This document shows, one piece after another, positions 8,664 through 15,735 of a stretch of 23,053 bases of DNA. The stretch is from JAJPHC01 sp035255945. Its GTDB lineage: Bacteria; Acidobacteriota; Thermoanaerobaculia; Gp7-AA8. Each line of letters opens with the position of its first letter. The first letter of the stretch is position 1. Under the pieces are notes generated by a model. It worked only from the letters and a program-made list of their open reading frames with translations. It was not told the DNA's origin and searched no databases. The DNA lies in NCBI GenBank assembly GCA_035255945.1, contig DATEZA010000254.1, positions 1 through 23,053 on the forward strand, read 5' to 3'. Position numbers and translations under genes: made by a program.

Positions 8664-9473
8664 ATGTTCGAAGATCACTTCGGCCTCACCACAAAACCCT
8701 TCGGCAAGACTCCCGACCCATCCTTCCTCTACGAATCCCCCCAGCACAAGGAAGCTCTCGCCCGCCTCGAATACGCCGTCGAAGAAAAAGAGCTCGCCCT
8801 CCTGGTCGGCGACATCGGCTCGGGCAAGACCACGCTCTCCCGCGCGCTGATCGATCGCATCGGCGACTCGCGTCCGGTCGTGCTGCTGATCAATCCGCGG
8901 CTCACGCCGACGCAGCTCCTCCGCGCCATTGCACAAAGTTTGGGCATCGCACCGCCCCGCTTCCGCAACGACCTGCTCGATGCGCTGCATACGAAGCTGT
9001 TCGAGCTGTACGAACAAAAGCGCGAGCCGGTGTTGATGATCGATGAAGCGCAACTGATTCCGTCGAAGGCGACGTTCGACGAGATCCGCCTGCTGACGAA
9101 TTTCCAGCTCGACGATCAGAATCTGTTGTCGGTCGTGCTCATCGGTCAGCCCGAGCTCGACACGCGGCTCGCCCGCGATGCGTACGCGCCGCTGCGCCAG
9201 CGCATCGGGCTGCGTTACTCTCTCGGACCGTTGTCACTCGAAGAGACGATCCGCTACATCGAGCACCGCATTCGCGTCGCGGGCGGCGAGCGCAATCCGT
9301 TCAGCGACGAAGCGATGGAAGAAATTCACACGGTGAGCGGCGGCATCCCGCGCCTGATCAACACGCTGGCCACCACCGCGCTGCTCGACGCGTTCGGCGA
9401 AGACGCCGCGACGATCGATCCCTCGCGCATCGCCTCCGCCGCACGCGAGCATCGCATGGAGAGCCATGGTTGA
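8664..9473 (+). CDS. ExeA/GspA-like AAA ATPase
   Basis: A 269-aa ATPase starting MFEDHFGLTTKPFGKTPDP, the usual beginning of the ExeA/GspA (TniB-related) AAA family. Walker A is GDIGSGKT (49-56), Walker B is VLMIDEAQ (Asp127-Glu128), and IGQPELDTRL is a typical sensor region. It ends after the C-terminal helical lid, so the peptidoglycan-binding part of true ExeA is missing and no membrane helix is visible. The ATG is preceded by a weak GGTGA. Its end overlaps cheW by 8 nt, so the two are coupled. Position inside a chemosensory operon suggests a role in assembling or positioning a complex, but that is inference. Confidence 0.9.
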   Translation: MFEDHFGLTTKPFGKTPDPSFLYESPQHKEALARLEYAVEEKELALLVGDIGSGKTTLSRALIDRIGDSRPVVLLINPRLTPTQLLRAIAQSLGIAPPRFRNDLLDALHTKLFELYEQKREPVLMIDEAQLIPSKATFDEIRLLTNFQLDDQNLLSVVLIGQPELDTRLARDAYAPLRQRIGLRYSLGPLSLEETIRYIEHRIRVAGGERNPFSDEAMEEIHTVSGGIPRLINTLATTALLDAFGEDAATIDPSRIASAAREHRMESHG

Positions 9474-10164
9474 TCTGGTGAAGATTCGCAAGAAGGCGAA
9501 GAAGGCGGCGGCTGCGGAAGCTCCCGTGGAGGAACAGGCGCCTCGCCCGTCCGCGCCGACAGCTCCGACAGGGCCGACAGCTCCGACAGGCGAGGCGCCT
9601 GTCGCTCCACGGGAAGCGCCGGCAACTCCCGCCGAATCGAAGCTCGAACGATTCAAGGAAACCGCCGGCCAACACCGCGCGCTCGTCGCCCAGAGCGCGA
9701 GCGAGGCAGCGGCGAGTGAGCAGATCGAGCTCCTCACCTTCGTCATCGCGCACGAAAACTACGCGGTGAACATCGAGAGCATCGTCGAGATCGTCACCCC
9801 CCGTCCGGTCACGCGCATCCCGAACGCCGACCCCTCGATCGTCGGTATCATCTCGCTCCGCGGCACGATCGTCACGCTGCTCGACATCCGCCGCAAGCTC
9901 CGCCATCCGCCCGCCGCTGCGGCCGGGCCCGACACGCGCACCGTCGTGCTCGAGCATCGCGGGGAGACGGTCGGCTTCGAAGTCGATCGCGTGTTGCGCG
10001 TGGTGAAAACCGGCGCCGATGCGATCGAGCCGCACCCCGTCGTGCACTCCAGCGAGCTCGATGACGCCGTCCGCGGCGTCTTCCGGCAGGCGAATGCGTT
10101 GACGATCCTCCTCGATTTAGACAAGCTCTGTAGCTTCTCCCGCGACTATGGAACTCACCTGTAA
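9466..10164 (+). CDS. cheW: CheW-like coupling protein with Pro/Ala-rich N-terminal extension
   Basis: This 232-aa protein has a CheW domain from about residue 84 to the end, with LTFVIAHENYAVNIESIVEIV, then IPNADPSIVGIISLRGTIV and LLDIRRKL, typical of CheW. CheW links CheA to receptors. Usual CheW proteins are near 150-170 aa; here about 80 residues precede the domain. They comprise a Lys/Ala-rich start (KIRKKAKKAAAAEA) and a Pro/Ala/Thr linker encoded by an inverted-repeat element. The linker may tether the protein or reach a partner. The gene overlaps the ATPase gene by 8 nt and the zinc-ribbon gene by 17 nt, so all three are probably translated together. Confidence 0.93.
   Translation: MVDLVKIRKKAKKAAAAEAPVEEQAPRPSAPTAPTGPTAPTGEAPVAPREAPATPAESKLERFKETAGQHRALVAQSASEAAASEQIELLTFVIAHENYAVNIESIVEIVTPRPVTRIPNADPSIVGIISLRGTIVTLLDIRRKLRHPPAAAAGPDTRTVVLEHRGETVGFEVDRVLRVVKTGADAIEPHPVVHSSELDDAVRGVFRQANALTILLDLDKLCSFSRDYGTHL
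9520..9617. repeat. Inverted-repeat element inside the cheW coding region
   Basis: Left arm 9520-9547 and right arm 9589-9617 are reverse complements over about 28 nt with few differences (core CAGGCGCCTCGCC against GGCGAGGCGCCTG). The loop holds a short direct repeat, CCGACAGCTCCGACAGG-like, twice. It is read through in frame and encodes the Pro/Ala/Thr linker. Confidence 0.8.
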
Positions 10165-11005
10165 GAACTGTGGCTCGAAATTTCGCGCGGCGCTGACCCT
10201 GCCGCTGACCGCGCCCGTGCGCGTGGCCTGTCCTTCATGCCGCACGCAGATGGTGCTCAAGCCGCATCCCGCTGGAGGACAGGCGCCCTCGCCTGTCCCG
10301 ACCAGCAATGGACAGCCGCAGGCTCCTGGCCCGAAACGCCGCACCTGCGTCATCGCCGATGAGCCGCGCCCCTTCCGCACCTTCCTCGGCGAGCACCTCC
10401 GCCGCCTCGGCTTCGACGTCGAGTTCTTCGAGACCGGCGAGCCGACGCTCGAATTCGTCCGCCGCACGCGCGCCGATCTCGTCGTCGTCAACGTCTACCT
10501 CAAAGGAAAGCTCGGCGTCGAAGTGTCGGAAGACATCAAGGCCGATCCGTCGCTTGCCGACACGCGGGTGATCCTCATCGGTGCGCTCTTCCGCGCCAAT
10601 CGCTTCCGCGCCAATCCGACCAGCCTTTACGGCGCCGACGAATACATTGAAGAGCAGATCCCGGAGCGCGAGCTGCGCCAGATCATCCGCAAGCTCTTCC
10701 CCGATGTCACCGGCACGGGCGAGTTCCAGATGAGCGAGCCGCGCGAGCACGACGAAGCGCGCCGCCTCGCCCGCCTCATCCTCTCCGACATCGTCATCTA
10801 CAACGCAGACAAAGTAGAGCGCGGACTGCGCGACAACAACTTCTTCGATGTGCTCAAAGACGAGATCGAGGAAGGCCGGTCGTACTTCGATTCGCGCGTG
10901 CCGTTCCGCGTCCGCCGCGACACGGAGATCTTCAACGAAACGCTCCAGCAGTTCGTGCAGATGAAGCGCGAGGACCTGGAGCGGATCAGGACGGGAACGA
11001 AATGA
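10148..11005 (+). CDS. Zinc-ribbon protein with receiver-like (pseudo-receiver) domain and C-terminal helical domain
   Basis: A 285-aa protein. Residues 1-38 form an MJ0042-type zinc ribbon with Cys5, Cys8, Cys28 and Cys31. A Pro/Gly-rich linker (40-65) follows, then a CheY-fold domain (66-186) with RTCVIADEPRPFR and ADLVVVNVYLKGKLG. The position of the phosphorylated Asp is Asn115, and the conserved Lys near the end is not visible (YIEEQIPE), so it probably cannot be phosphorylated in the normal way. The C-terminal 90 residues are helical and charged (HDEARRLARLILSDI). I infer a signalling adaptor, not a DNA-binding regulator. The start overlaps cheW by 17 nt. Confidence 0.88.
   Translation: MELTCKNCGSKFRAALTLPLTAPVRVACPSCRTQMVLKPHPAGGQAPSPVPTSNGQPQAPGPKRRTCVIADEPRPFRTFLGEHLRRLGFDVEFFETGEPTLEFVRRTRADLVVVNVYLKGKLGVEVSEDIKADPSLADTRVILIGALFRANRFRANPTSLYGADEYIEEQIPERELRQIIRKLFPDVTGTGEFQMSEPREHDEARRLARLILSDIVIYNADKVERGLRDNNFFDVLKDEIEEGRSYFDSRVPFRVRRDTEIFNETLQQFVQMKREDLERIRTGTK
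10278..10297. repeat. Perfect palindrome in the zinc-ribbon gene linker
   Basis: GACAGGCG (10278-10285), loop CCCT, CGCCTGTC (10290-10297). It is preceded by GGAG and shares its core with the element inside cheW; both are read in the same phase as Gln-Ala-Pro-x-Pro. Confidence 0.75.
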
Positions 11006-11006
11006 G

Positions 11007-11086
11007 GAGCGGGTACGAGGGTACGAGGGCACGAGGGTGCGGGGTGAAAAACCCCGAGCCCACGCGCCCCCGAGCCCACGCGCCCC
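11007..11086. repeat. Spacer hairpin with octamer-repeat arms
   Basis: The left arm is successive 8-nt units related to GGGTACGA. The right arm holds a 16-nt unit (CCCGAGCCCACGCGCC-like) nearly twice, itself two 8-nt words on the other strand. The centre is a perfect stem CGGGGT (11040-11045), loop GAAAA, ACCCCG (11051-11056); beyond it about 15 of 19 positions pair. It fills nearly the whole space between the zinc-ribbon and HEAT genes. Confidence 0.75.
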
Positions 11087-11093
11087 AATTTCT

Positions 11094-13319
11094 ATGAGCG
11101 CAGACCCCCAACTCATCGAACAAGCGCGATCGAGCGATCCCGACGCGCGCCAGAAGGCCGCGTACCTGGTCTCCCACTCCACCGACGACCGCGACCTCCC
11201 GCTCATGTTCGAGCTCCTCGGCGACAAGGACTGGCGCGTGCGCAAGACGATCGTCGACGGATTCGTGCGCGATGCGCGCACCGCCGTCATTCACGGCCTG
11301 CTCGATTCGCTCGCCGATTCGGAGAACGCCGGCAAGCGCAACTCCGCGACCGAAGCGCTGATCCGCATCGGCGATCCGGCGATCGCTCCGATCGTGCGGC
11401 GGCTCGCCGTCGAGCCCGACATCGATGTCCGCTTGTCGCTCGTCAACCTCCTCGGCGATCTGCGCAGCCCCGACGGTTTCCGCATGCTGATGGGGATGCT
11501 CGAGCCGGAGAAGGACATCAATGTCGCGTCGTCCGTCGTGTCGTCGCTCGGCAAATATCGCGACGCGACGGCGCTGCCGCTCCTGATGCGCGTGCTCGCC
11601 GCGCGCGAGGACCTCTGGCTCAAGTTCCACATCATCGAAGCACTCGGCGAGATCGGCGATCGCGCGGCGCTGCCGTCGATCCTGCCGCTGTACGCGGAGA
11701 AGTCGCTGCGCAAGCCGGTGCTCGAAGCGGTCGGGAAAATCGCGGACGTCGGAACGGTCAGCTTCCTGCTGCGCATCATCGCGGACGAAGAGAAGCTCAA
11801 CCTCACCGCGTTGCGCGCGCTCGTGCGGATCGCCGAAGCCTCGAAGCCGCGCATCGTCGAGCAGGCGGAGCGGACGCTGATCCAGAAGAAGTTCCGCGAG
11901 TCGTTCCCGAAAGAAAAAATCGCGCCGCTCATCGATCACCTGCACACCACGCCGAAGCGCGACGTCAAAAACTTCATCCTCAAATTCCTTGGATGGTCTG
12001 GCGATCAGAACGCGCTGCCGGTGCTGCTCTCGTTTCTCGAACAGCCCGACACGGCGGAAGTCGCGGCGCAGGCATTGATCGATTTCGGCTCCGGCGCGAT
12101 GCCGGCGATTCTCGACACGCTGCGCAATGCGGAAGAGGACGAGATCGTCGCGCTGCTGCTGCGGGTCATCAACGTCGTCGGCGTTCCGGAGGCGATCCCG
12201 CACATCCTCCCGTTCCTCGATCACGAAAATCCGATGATCCGCCGCCTGGCGATCGAGACCCTCGGCGAGATCGCCGATCCGGGCTCGATCGATTACCTCC
12301 TGGCGAAGCTCGACGACTTCGACGTCGCCTCGCAACAGGCGGCGGTGAATTCGATCTCCGCGCTGGTCACCGCATTTCCGGAGATCAAGATCGATGTGCT
12401 GATGAAGATCCGGCGGCTGCTGCAGTCGCCGTCGATCCCCATGAAGCTCAACTCGCTCTCGGTGTTCGTGAACATCCAGGGCGAGGGCTATCACGACGAG
12501 CTGCTGCTCGCGTCGAAAGACAGCGACCCGGTCATCCGGCAGAAGGCGATCTCGCTGATGGGCAAGTTCGGCGAGGAGCGTTTCGCCGATCAATTGGTGC
12601 TTTCACTTGCGGACGAGTCGACGGCGGTGCGTCTGGCCGCGATCAACGCGATCGTCCGGCTGCGTCCCGAAAAAGGAATCGAGCCGCTGATCAGCTCACT
12701 CGAAGACAGCGACATCTGGATCCGCACCGCGGCCGCGCAGGCGCTCGGCGAATACCGCCATCCGGAGGCGCTCGGTCCGCTGATGCGGCACCTCGAGCAC
12801 GATCTGCCGCCGGTGCGCATCGCAACCATCGAAGCATTGGGCAAGTCGGAGAACGCGAACGTTCGCGATGTGCTCTTCAACGGGCTGAATGAAGCCGACC
12901 TCGAGATCCGCCGCGCGGCGATTCTCGCGCTGGCGCGCATCCCCGGAGCGGACGTGTTCGATTGCCTGATCGAGGCGCTGACCGACGACGACTGGCGCAT
13001 TCGGGCGGCCGCCGCGACGGCGCTCGGCAATCGCGGCGATCGTTACGCGCTGCAGTCGCTGCATCGCGCGCTCGAGGATCCGGACACGTACGTGCAGCAG
13101 TCGGCGGTGCTCGCACTCGACAAGATCCCGGACCGCGAATCGTTCCCGCAGCTCTTCAAGGCGCTGGAGAACACCGCGATCCTCGACGACGTCTCGGAAG
13201 TCTTCGTCAAACACAAACAGCTTTATCGCGACCTGCTGGAAGAGGCGTGGCGGACGGCGGATAGCAGGAGGGAAGTCGTGATCGCCGCGATTCTGCAGGC
13301 GATGAGAGAGAAGCCATAA
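11094..13319 (+). CDS. Large HEAT-repeat (PBS-lyase-like) protein
   Basis: This 741-aa protein consists almost wholly of HEAT-like repeats of about 30-37 residues, seen as recurring patterns such as MIRRLAIETLGEIADPGSI, VRLAAINAIVRLRPEKGIEPLI, WIRTAAAQALGEYRHPEAL and WRIRAAAATALGNRGDRYAL. Such alpha-solenoids bind other proteins; no catalytic motif or membrane helix is visible. ATG 11094 is chosen because upstream in-frame codons fall in the spacer repeat and give a low-complexity Pro/Arg tail. No good ribosome site is seen. The gene sits 14 nt before cheR in the chemosensory set. A role as scaffold for CheA/CheW or the methylation enzymes is inference. Confidence 0.92.
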   Translation: MSADPQLIEQARSSDPDARQKAAYLVSHSTDDRDLPLMFELLGDKDWRVRKTIVDGFVRDARTAVIHGLLDSLADSENAGKRNSATEALIRIGDPAIAPIVRRLAVEPDIDVRLSLVNLLGDLRSPDGFRMLMGMLEPEKDINVASSVVSSLGKYRDATALPLLMRVLAAREDLWLKFHIIEALGEIGDRAALPSILPLYAEKSLRKPVLEAVGKIADVGTVSFLLRIIADEEKLNLTALRALVRIAEASKPRIVEQAERTLIQKKFRESFPKEKIAPLIDHLHTTPKRDVKNFILKFLGWSGDQNALPVLLSFLEQPDTAEVAAQALIDFGSGAMPAILDTLRNAEEDEIVALLLRVINVVGVPEAIPHILPFLDHENPMIRRLAIETLGEIADPGSIDYLLAKLDDFDVASQQAAVNSISALVTAFPEIKIDVLMKIRRLLQSPSIPMKLNSLSVFVNIQGEGYHDELLLASKDSDPVIRQKAISLMGKFGEERFADQLVLSLADESTAVRLAAINAIVRLRPEKGIEPLISSLEDSDIWIRTAAAQALGEYRHPEALGPLMRHLEHDLPPVRIATIEALGKSENANVRDVLFNGLNEADLEIRRAAILALARIPGADVFDCLIEALTDDDWRIRAAAATALGNRGDRYALQSLHRALEDPDTYVQQSAVLALDKIPDRESFPQLFKALENTAILDDVSEVFVKHKQLYRDLLEEAWRTADSRREVVIAAILQAMREKP

Positions 13320-13333
13320 CGAAATCGGGTCCA

Positions 13334-14185
13334 ATGACCACGTTCAATCTGTCGTTGAATCATCATCTCGAGCTGCCGGACGACGTGTTCCGGCTGCTGC
13401 GGGATCAGATCTACAAACGGACAGGGATGTGGTTTGCCGATACGTCGAAGTACCTGCTGCAGAAACGCCTCTCGCCCCGCGCGCGCGAGCTGAACTTCGA
13501 CTCGTTTCAGAAGTACTTCTACTTCCTGCAGTACGACCCGCGCGCGGAGTCGGAGTTCGATCAGATCTACGACCTGGTCACGACGAACGAGACGTACTTT
13601 TTCCGCGAGCCCGCGCAGCTCACGGCGTTCATCGAGGAGATCGTCCCCGACATCCTGGCGAGGAAACCGATCAAGAAAGTGCGGGTCTGGTCGGCCGGAT
13701 GTTCATCGGGCGAGGAGCCGTATTCGCTCGCGATCCTCTTGCAGGAGGCGGGTTGGTACCAACGTGCGGCGTTCGAGATTTTCGCCAGCGACATCAATCA
13801 GCAGGTGCTGTCGAAAGCGCGCCGCGGTCAGTACCGCGAGTCGGCGTTCCGATCGACCGAGGCGACGCTGCGGGACAAGTACTTCACGCGTGAGGCGGAC
13901 GGGTCGTGGAAGATTCACGATGAAGTGCGCAACCGCATTTCGTTCGGCCGGGTCAATCTCTACGACGAAGCGCGCGTCTCACTCCTCGGGCATCTCGACG
14001 TCATCTTCTGCCGCAACGTGATCATCTATTTCGATGACTCGTCGAAGAAGGTCGTGGTGGGGAACTTCTACAACCGGCTGATCGACGGCGGGTATTTGCT
14101 CCTCGGCCACTCCGAGTCTCTGATCTCCCTCTCCACGCAATTCAAATTGCGGCACCTGAAGAATGACATGGTGTATCAGCGGTAG
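13334..14185 (+). CDS. cheR: Chemotaxis receptor methyltransferase CheR
   Basis: A 283-aa CheR of normal length. The N-terminal helical domain (about 15-75) is followed by TTNETYFFRE (83-92) and the SAM-binding motif WSAGCSSGEEPYSLA (119-133). Later come FASDIN, which binds the cofactor, and LDVIFCRNVIIYF, typical of the family. It transfers methyl groups from S-adenosylmethionine to glutamates of chemoreceptors. No C-terminal TPR domain is present. It lies 14 nt after the HEAT gene. Its partner cheB is not adjacent but 5.7 kb downstream. Its last codons are copied in a tandem duplication after the stop. Confidence 0.96.
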   Translation: MTTFNLSLNHHLELPDDVFRLLRDQIYKRTGMWFADTSKYLLQKRLSPRARELNFDSFQKYFYFLQYDPRAESEFDQIYDLVTTNETYFFREPAQLTAFIEEIVPDILARKPIKKVRVWSAGCSSGEEPYSLAILLQEAGWYQRAAFEIFASDINQQVLSKARRGQYRESAFRSTEATLRDKYFTREADGSWKIHDEVRNRISFGRVNLYDEARVSLLGHLDVIFCRNVIIYFDDSSKKVVVGNFYNRLIDGGYLLLGHSESLISLSTQFKLRHLKNDMVYQR

Positions 14186-14340
14186 TCGCGAGGGGCGGTG
14201 CCTGCCCGCGCAGCAGCTGACGCGCTGCGCGCGCAGCTGAACGCGGGCACCTGAAGAATGACATGGTGTATCAGCAGTAGTCGCGAGGGGCGGTGCCTGC
14301 CCGCGCAGCAGCTGACGCGCTGCGCGCGTAGCTGAACGCG
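14151..14340. repeat. 95-bp tandem duplication of the cheR end plus a hairpin
   Basis: Copy 1 (14151-14245) and copy 2 (14246-14340) differ at only two positions. Each holds the final cheR codons, a TAG, and a GC-rich hairpin with outer stem GCCCGCG/CGCGGGC (14204-14210 with 14242-14248; 14299-14305 with 14337-14343) and inner CAGCTG pairs. The first copy ends the real gene; the second carries an orphan tail. The hairpins may stop transcription after cheR, though no T-tract follows. Confidence 0.9.
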
Positions 14341-14384
14341 GGCAACACACGAACAGCGCGCGGCGCGAGATGCGCGGTTTTGCG

Positions 14385-14421
14385 AACGCGGTTGGCGGGC
14401 CTGCGGCCGCCAACACGCGTT
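14385..14421. repeat. GC-rich hairpin in the spacer before the DUF1573 gene
   Basis: AACGCG plus GTTGGCGG (14385-14398) pairs with CCGCCAAC (14407-14414), a bulged A, and CGCGTT (14416-14421), a 14-bp stem with an 8-nt loop. It may act as a terminator or be a dispersed palindrome. With the 95-bp repeats and the promoter below it accounts for most of the 331-nt gene-free stretch; nothing coding is seen there. Confidence 0.6.
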
Positions 14422-14457
14422 GCCTTCGCCGCGCTTTCCGCTTTCCGCAATTGGGCG

Positions 14458-14486
14458 TTGACGCCATCTTTCCGCACAACTAGACT
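14458..14486 (+). promoter_or_regulatory. Sigma70-type promoter before the DUF1573 gene
   Basis: TTGACG (14458-14463), a 17-bp spacer and TAGACT (14481-14486). The start codon at 14517 would lie about 24 nt after the transcription start. This suggests the block from 14517 is transcribed on its own and not only from the che promoter. Confidence 0.6.
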
Positions 14487-14516
14487 GCGCGGCCTTCAAC
14501 CCCTACGGCAATCCAG

Positions 14517-15389
14517 ATGTTCAGACGTATTTACTACGCCGCACTTGCCGGCGTGTGTGCAGCGCTCGCTCTGCGGGCTGCCGCAGCGCCGCGACTGACG
14601 CTCAGTGAGCGCCGGCTCGACCTCGGTGTCGTTGCGCCGTGGGCGACGGCAACGGCGAACGTCACGATCCGAAATGACGGCGATGAGACTCTGCACATCA
14701 CGCACATCGAGACGAGCTGCGGTTGCACGACCTTCGATCTCGATCGCAAGGAGCTGCCGCGCGGCGAGTCGGCCCGGCTGGTGGTCTCGTTCCTCCCCGT
14801 CGATGTTTCGGGAGTGGTGCGCAATCAACTGCGCATCACCAGCGACGGCGGCACTGTGGAATTGCAGATCGAAGCGAAGATCGATGACGCGTTCGGCTTC
14901 GGCAACGGCATCATCGATCTCGGCGAATCGACGACAACCTCACGGGTCCTGCCGGTTTCGCCGAGTGGGGTTCGTTCCTCGGAGCATGTCTGTGCTGCGC
15001 TCTCCGCTGATCGCCTCTCGCTTGAAGTGTGGAGCGAAACCGACGGCGAAGAGCGGATCGTCATCGAAGGCGACGCACCGCTCGCGCCGGTACCGCTCAT
15101 CGTCCGCTGGCGTCGCGGCGATGCGCTCATCGCGCAGCCGGAGCGCGTCATTCTTTTTGGCGATGCTGCGGCGCCGCTGACGGCCGAGGTCGCGCTTCGA
15201 CGCAGATCCGGCCGCGAGCTGCGGATCGAATCGATCGGCGGCGTGGACGATCGTCTGCACGCCGATTACAGCGATCGCAAATTGCGGCTCCGCTACACGG
15301 CCGGCGCGGGCGAGCGCTCGCAGCGCACCATCACGATTTCCGCAGGGGACGTCCGGCTGGAGATCCCGATCGTGGTGATGGCGGAATGA
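14517..15389 (+). CDS. Exported DUF1573-domain protein
   Basis: This 290-aa product begins with a signal peptide (MFRRIYYAALAGVCAALALRA, cleavage likely near residue 23). A DUF1573 domain follows (about 27-120), with LDLGVVAPWATATANVTIRN, the hallmark IETSCGCTTFDL and a closing ITSDGGTVELQIEAKI. DUF1573 domains are Ig-like beta-sandwiches of exported proteins. The C-terminal half (about 125-290) is also beta-rich, without a family I recognise. No clear ribosome site precedes the ATG. It heads the envelope block between cheR and cheB; function unknown. Confidence 0.85.
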   Translation: MFRRIYYAALAGVCAALALRAAAAPRLTLSERRLDLGVVAPWATATANVTIRNDGDETLHITHIETSCGCTTFDLDRKELPRGESARLVVSFLPVDVSGVVRNQLRITSDGGTVELQIEAKIDDAFGFGNGIIDLGESTTTSRVLPVSPSGVRSSEHVCAALSADRLSLEVWSETDGEERIVIEGDAPLAPVPLIVRWRRGDALIAQPERVILFGDAAAPLTAEVALRRRSGRELRIESIGGVDDRLHADYSDRKLRLRYTAGAGERSQRTITISAGDVRLEIPIVVMAE

Positions 15390-15428
15390 TGCAGAAATCG
15401 ATGTGGGGCGCCGGTGTATCCGGCCCGA

Positions 15429-15434
15429 TATAAC
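15429..15434 (+). promoter_or_regulatory. Candidate -10 box before the 68-aa peptide gene
   Basis: TATAAC lies 46 nt before the start codon; the -35 region is poor. It could give the small secreted peptide its own transcript. Confidence 0.3.
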
Positions 15435-15463
15435 CCAGGTGCTCTCTCCCCGGATCAAACGCA

Positions 15464-15470
15464 AAGGAGA
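15464..15470 (+). promoter_or_regulatory. Strong ribosome binding site deciding the peptide start
   Basis: AAGGAGA, 10 nt before ATG 15481, is the best Shine-Dalgarno match in this half of the window and fixes the short gene's start against longer in-frame options. Confidence 0.7.
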
Positions 15471-15480
15471 AGTCTCTAGA

Positions 15481-15687
15481 ATGCTTTCATTCGTTCGTCG
15501 CAGTAAGGTTTTGGCCGTCGTCTTCGCCCTGGCAGCGCTGCTGACCGGCGTCGACACGGCGGTTGCCTCATGCCCGTCCCGGTCGGTGTGGATCGAGAAT
15601 TACACGGATGGCACGGTTCGCCTGCACATCTGGTATTTGCAGGACGAGTACACGTCAAACGGCGGCACCGTTTGCGTCTACGGTTAG
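15481..15687 (+). CDS. Small secreted peptide with two cysteines at the ends of the mature part
   Basis: A 68-aa product. Residues 1-29 form a clear Sec signal peptide: MLSFVRRSK, then a hydrophobic core VLAVVFALAALL, and an AVA-S cleavage site. The mature peptide is about 39 aa, starts SCPSRSVWIENY and ends GGTVCVYG, so its only two Cys bracket it and could form one disulfide. It is rich in aromatic residues and Thr. I know no matching family. It follows the DUF1573 gene by 91 nt and precedes the 189-aa secreted protein by 48 nt. Strong ribosome site and signal peptide make it a real gene in my view. Confidence 0.75.
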   Translation: MLSFVRRSKVLAVVFALAALLTGVDTAVASCPSRSVWIENYTDGTVRLHIWYLQDEYTSNGGTVCVYG

Positions 15688-15735
15688 TGAATTAGCAGTG
15701 CACCGGCGTCCCACAATTTCAGCTGGAGGACTTGC

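Larger units (their letters stand above)
8320..8690. repeat. Tandem duplication spanning the cheA end and the ATPase gene start
   Basis: Copy 1 (8320-8496, 177 nt) and copy 2 (8497-8690, 194 nt) each run from the last cheA codons, through a large hairpin, to the first codons of the ATPase gene. Copy 2 leads directly into the intact ATPase gene. Copy 1 holds a broken start of that gene, lacking single C bases at three places in about 35 nt. The rest of the length difference is two extra 7-nt units in the hairpin arm. The duplication explains the 305-nt gap between cheA and the ATPase gene. Confidence 0.9.

Noticed and set aside
10986..12593. 535-codon minus-strand open frame
   Set aside because: Antisense to the HEAT gene; its repeats are only the reverse of the HEAT codon pattern.
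14151..14421. Ends of an insertion sequence flanking the ABC block
   Set aside because: The repeats are direct duplications of the cheR tail, no matching repeat is seen near 19840, and no transposase or integrase is present.
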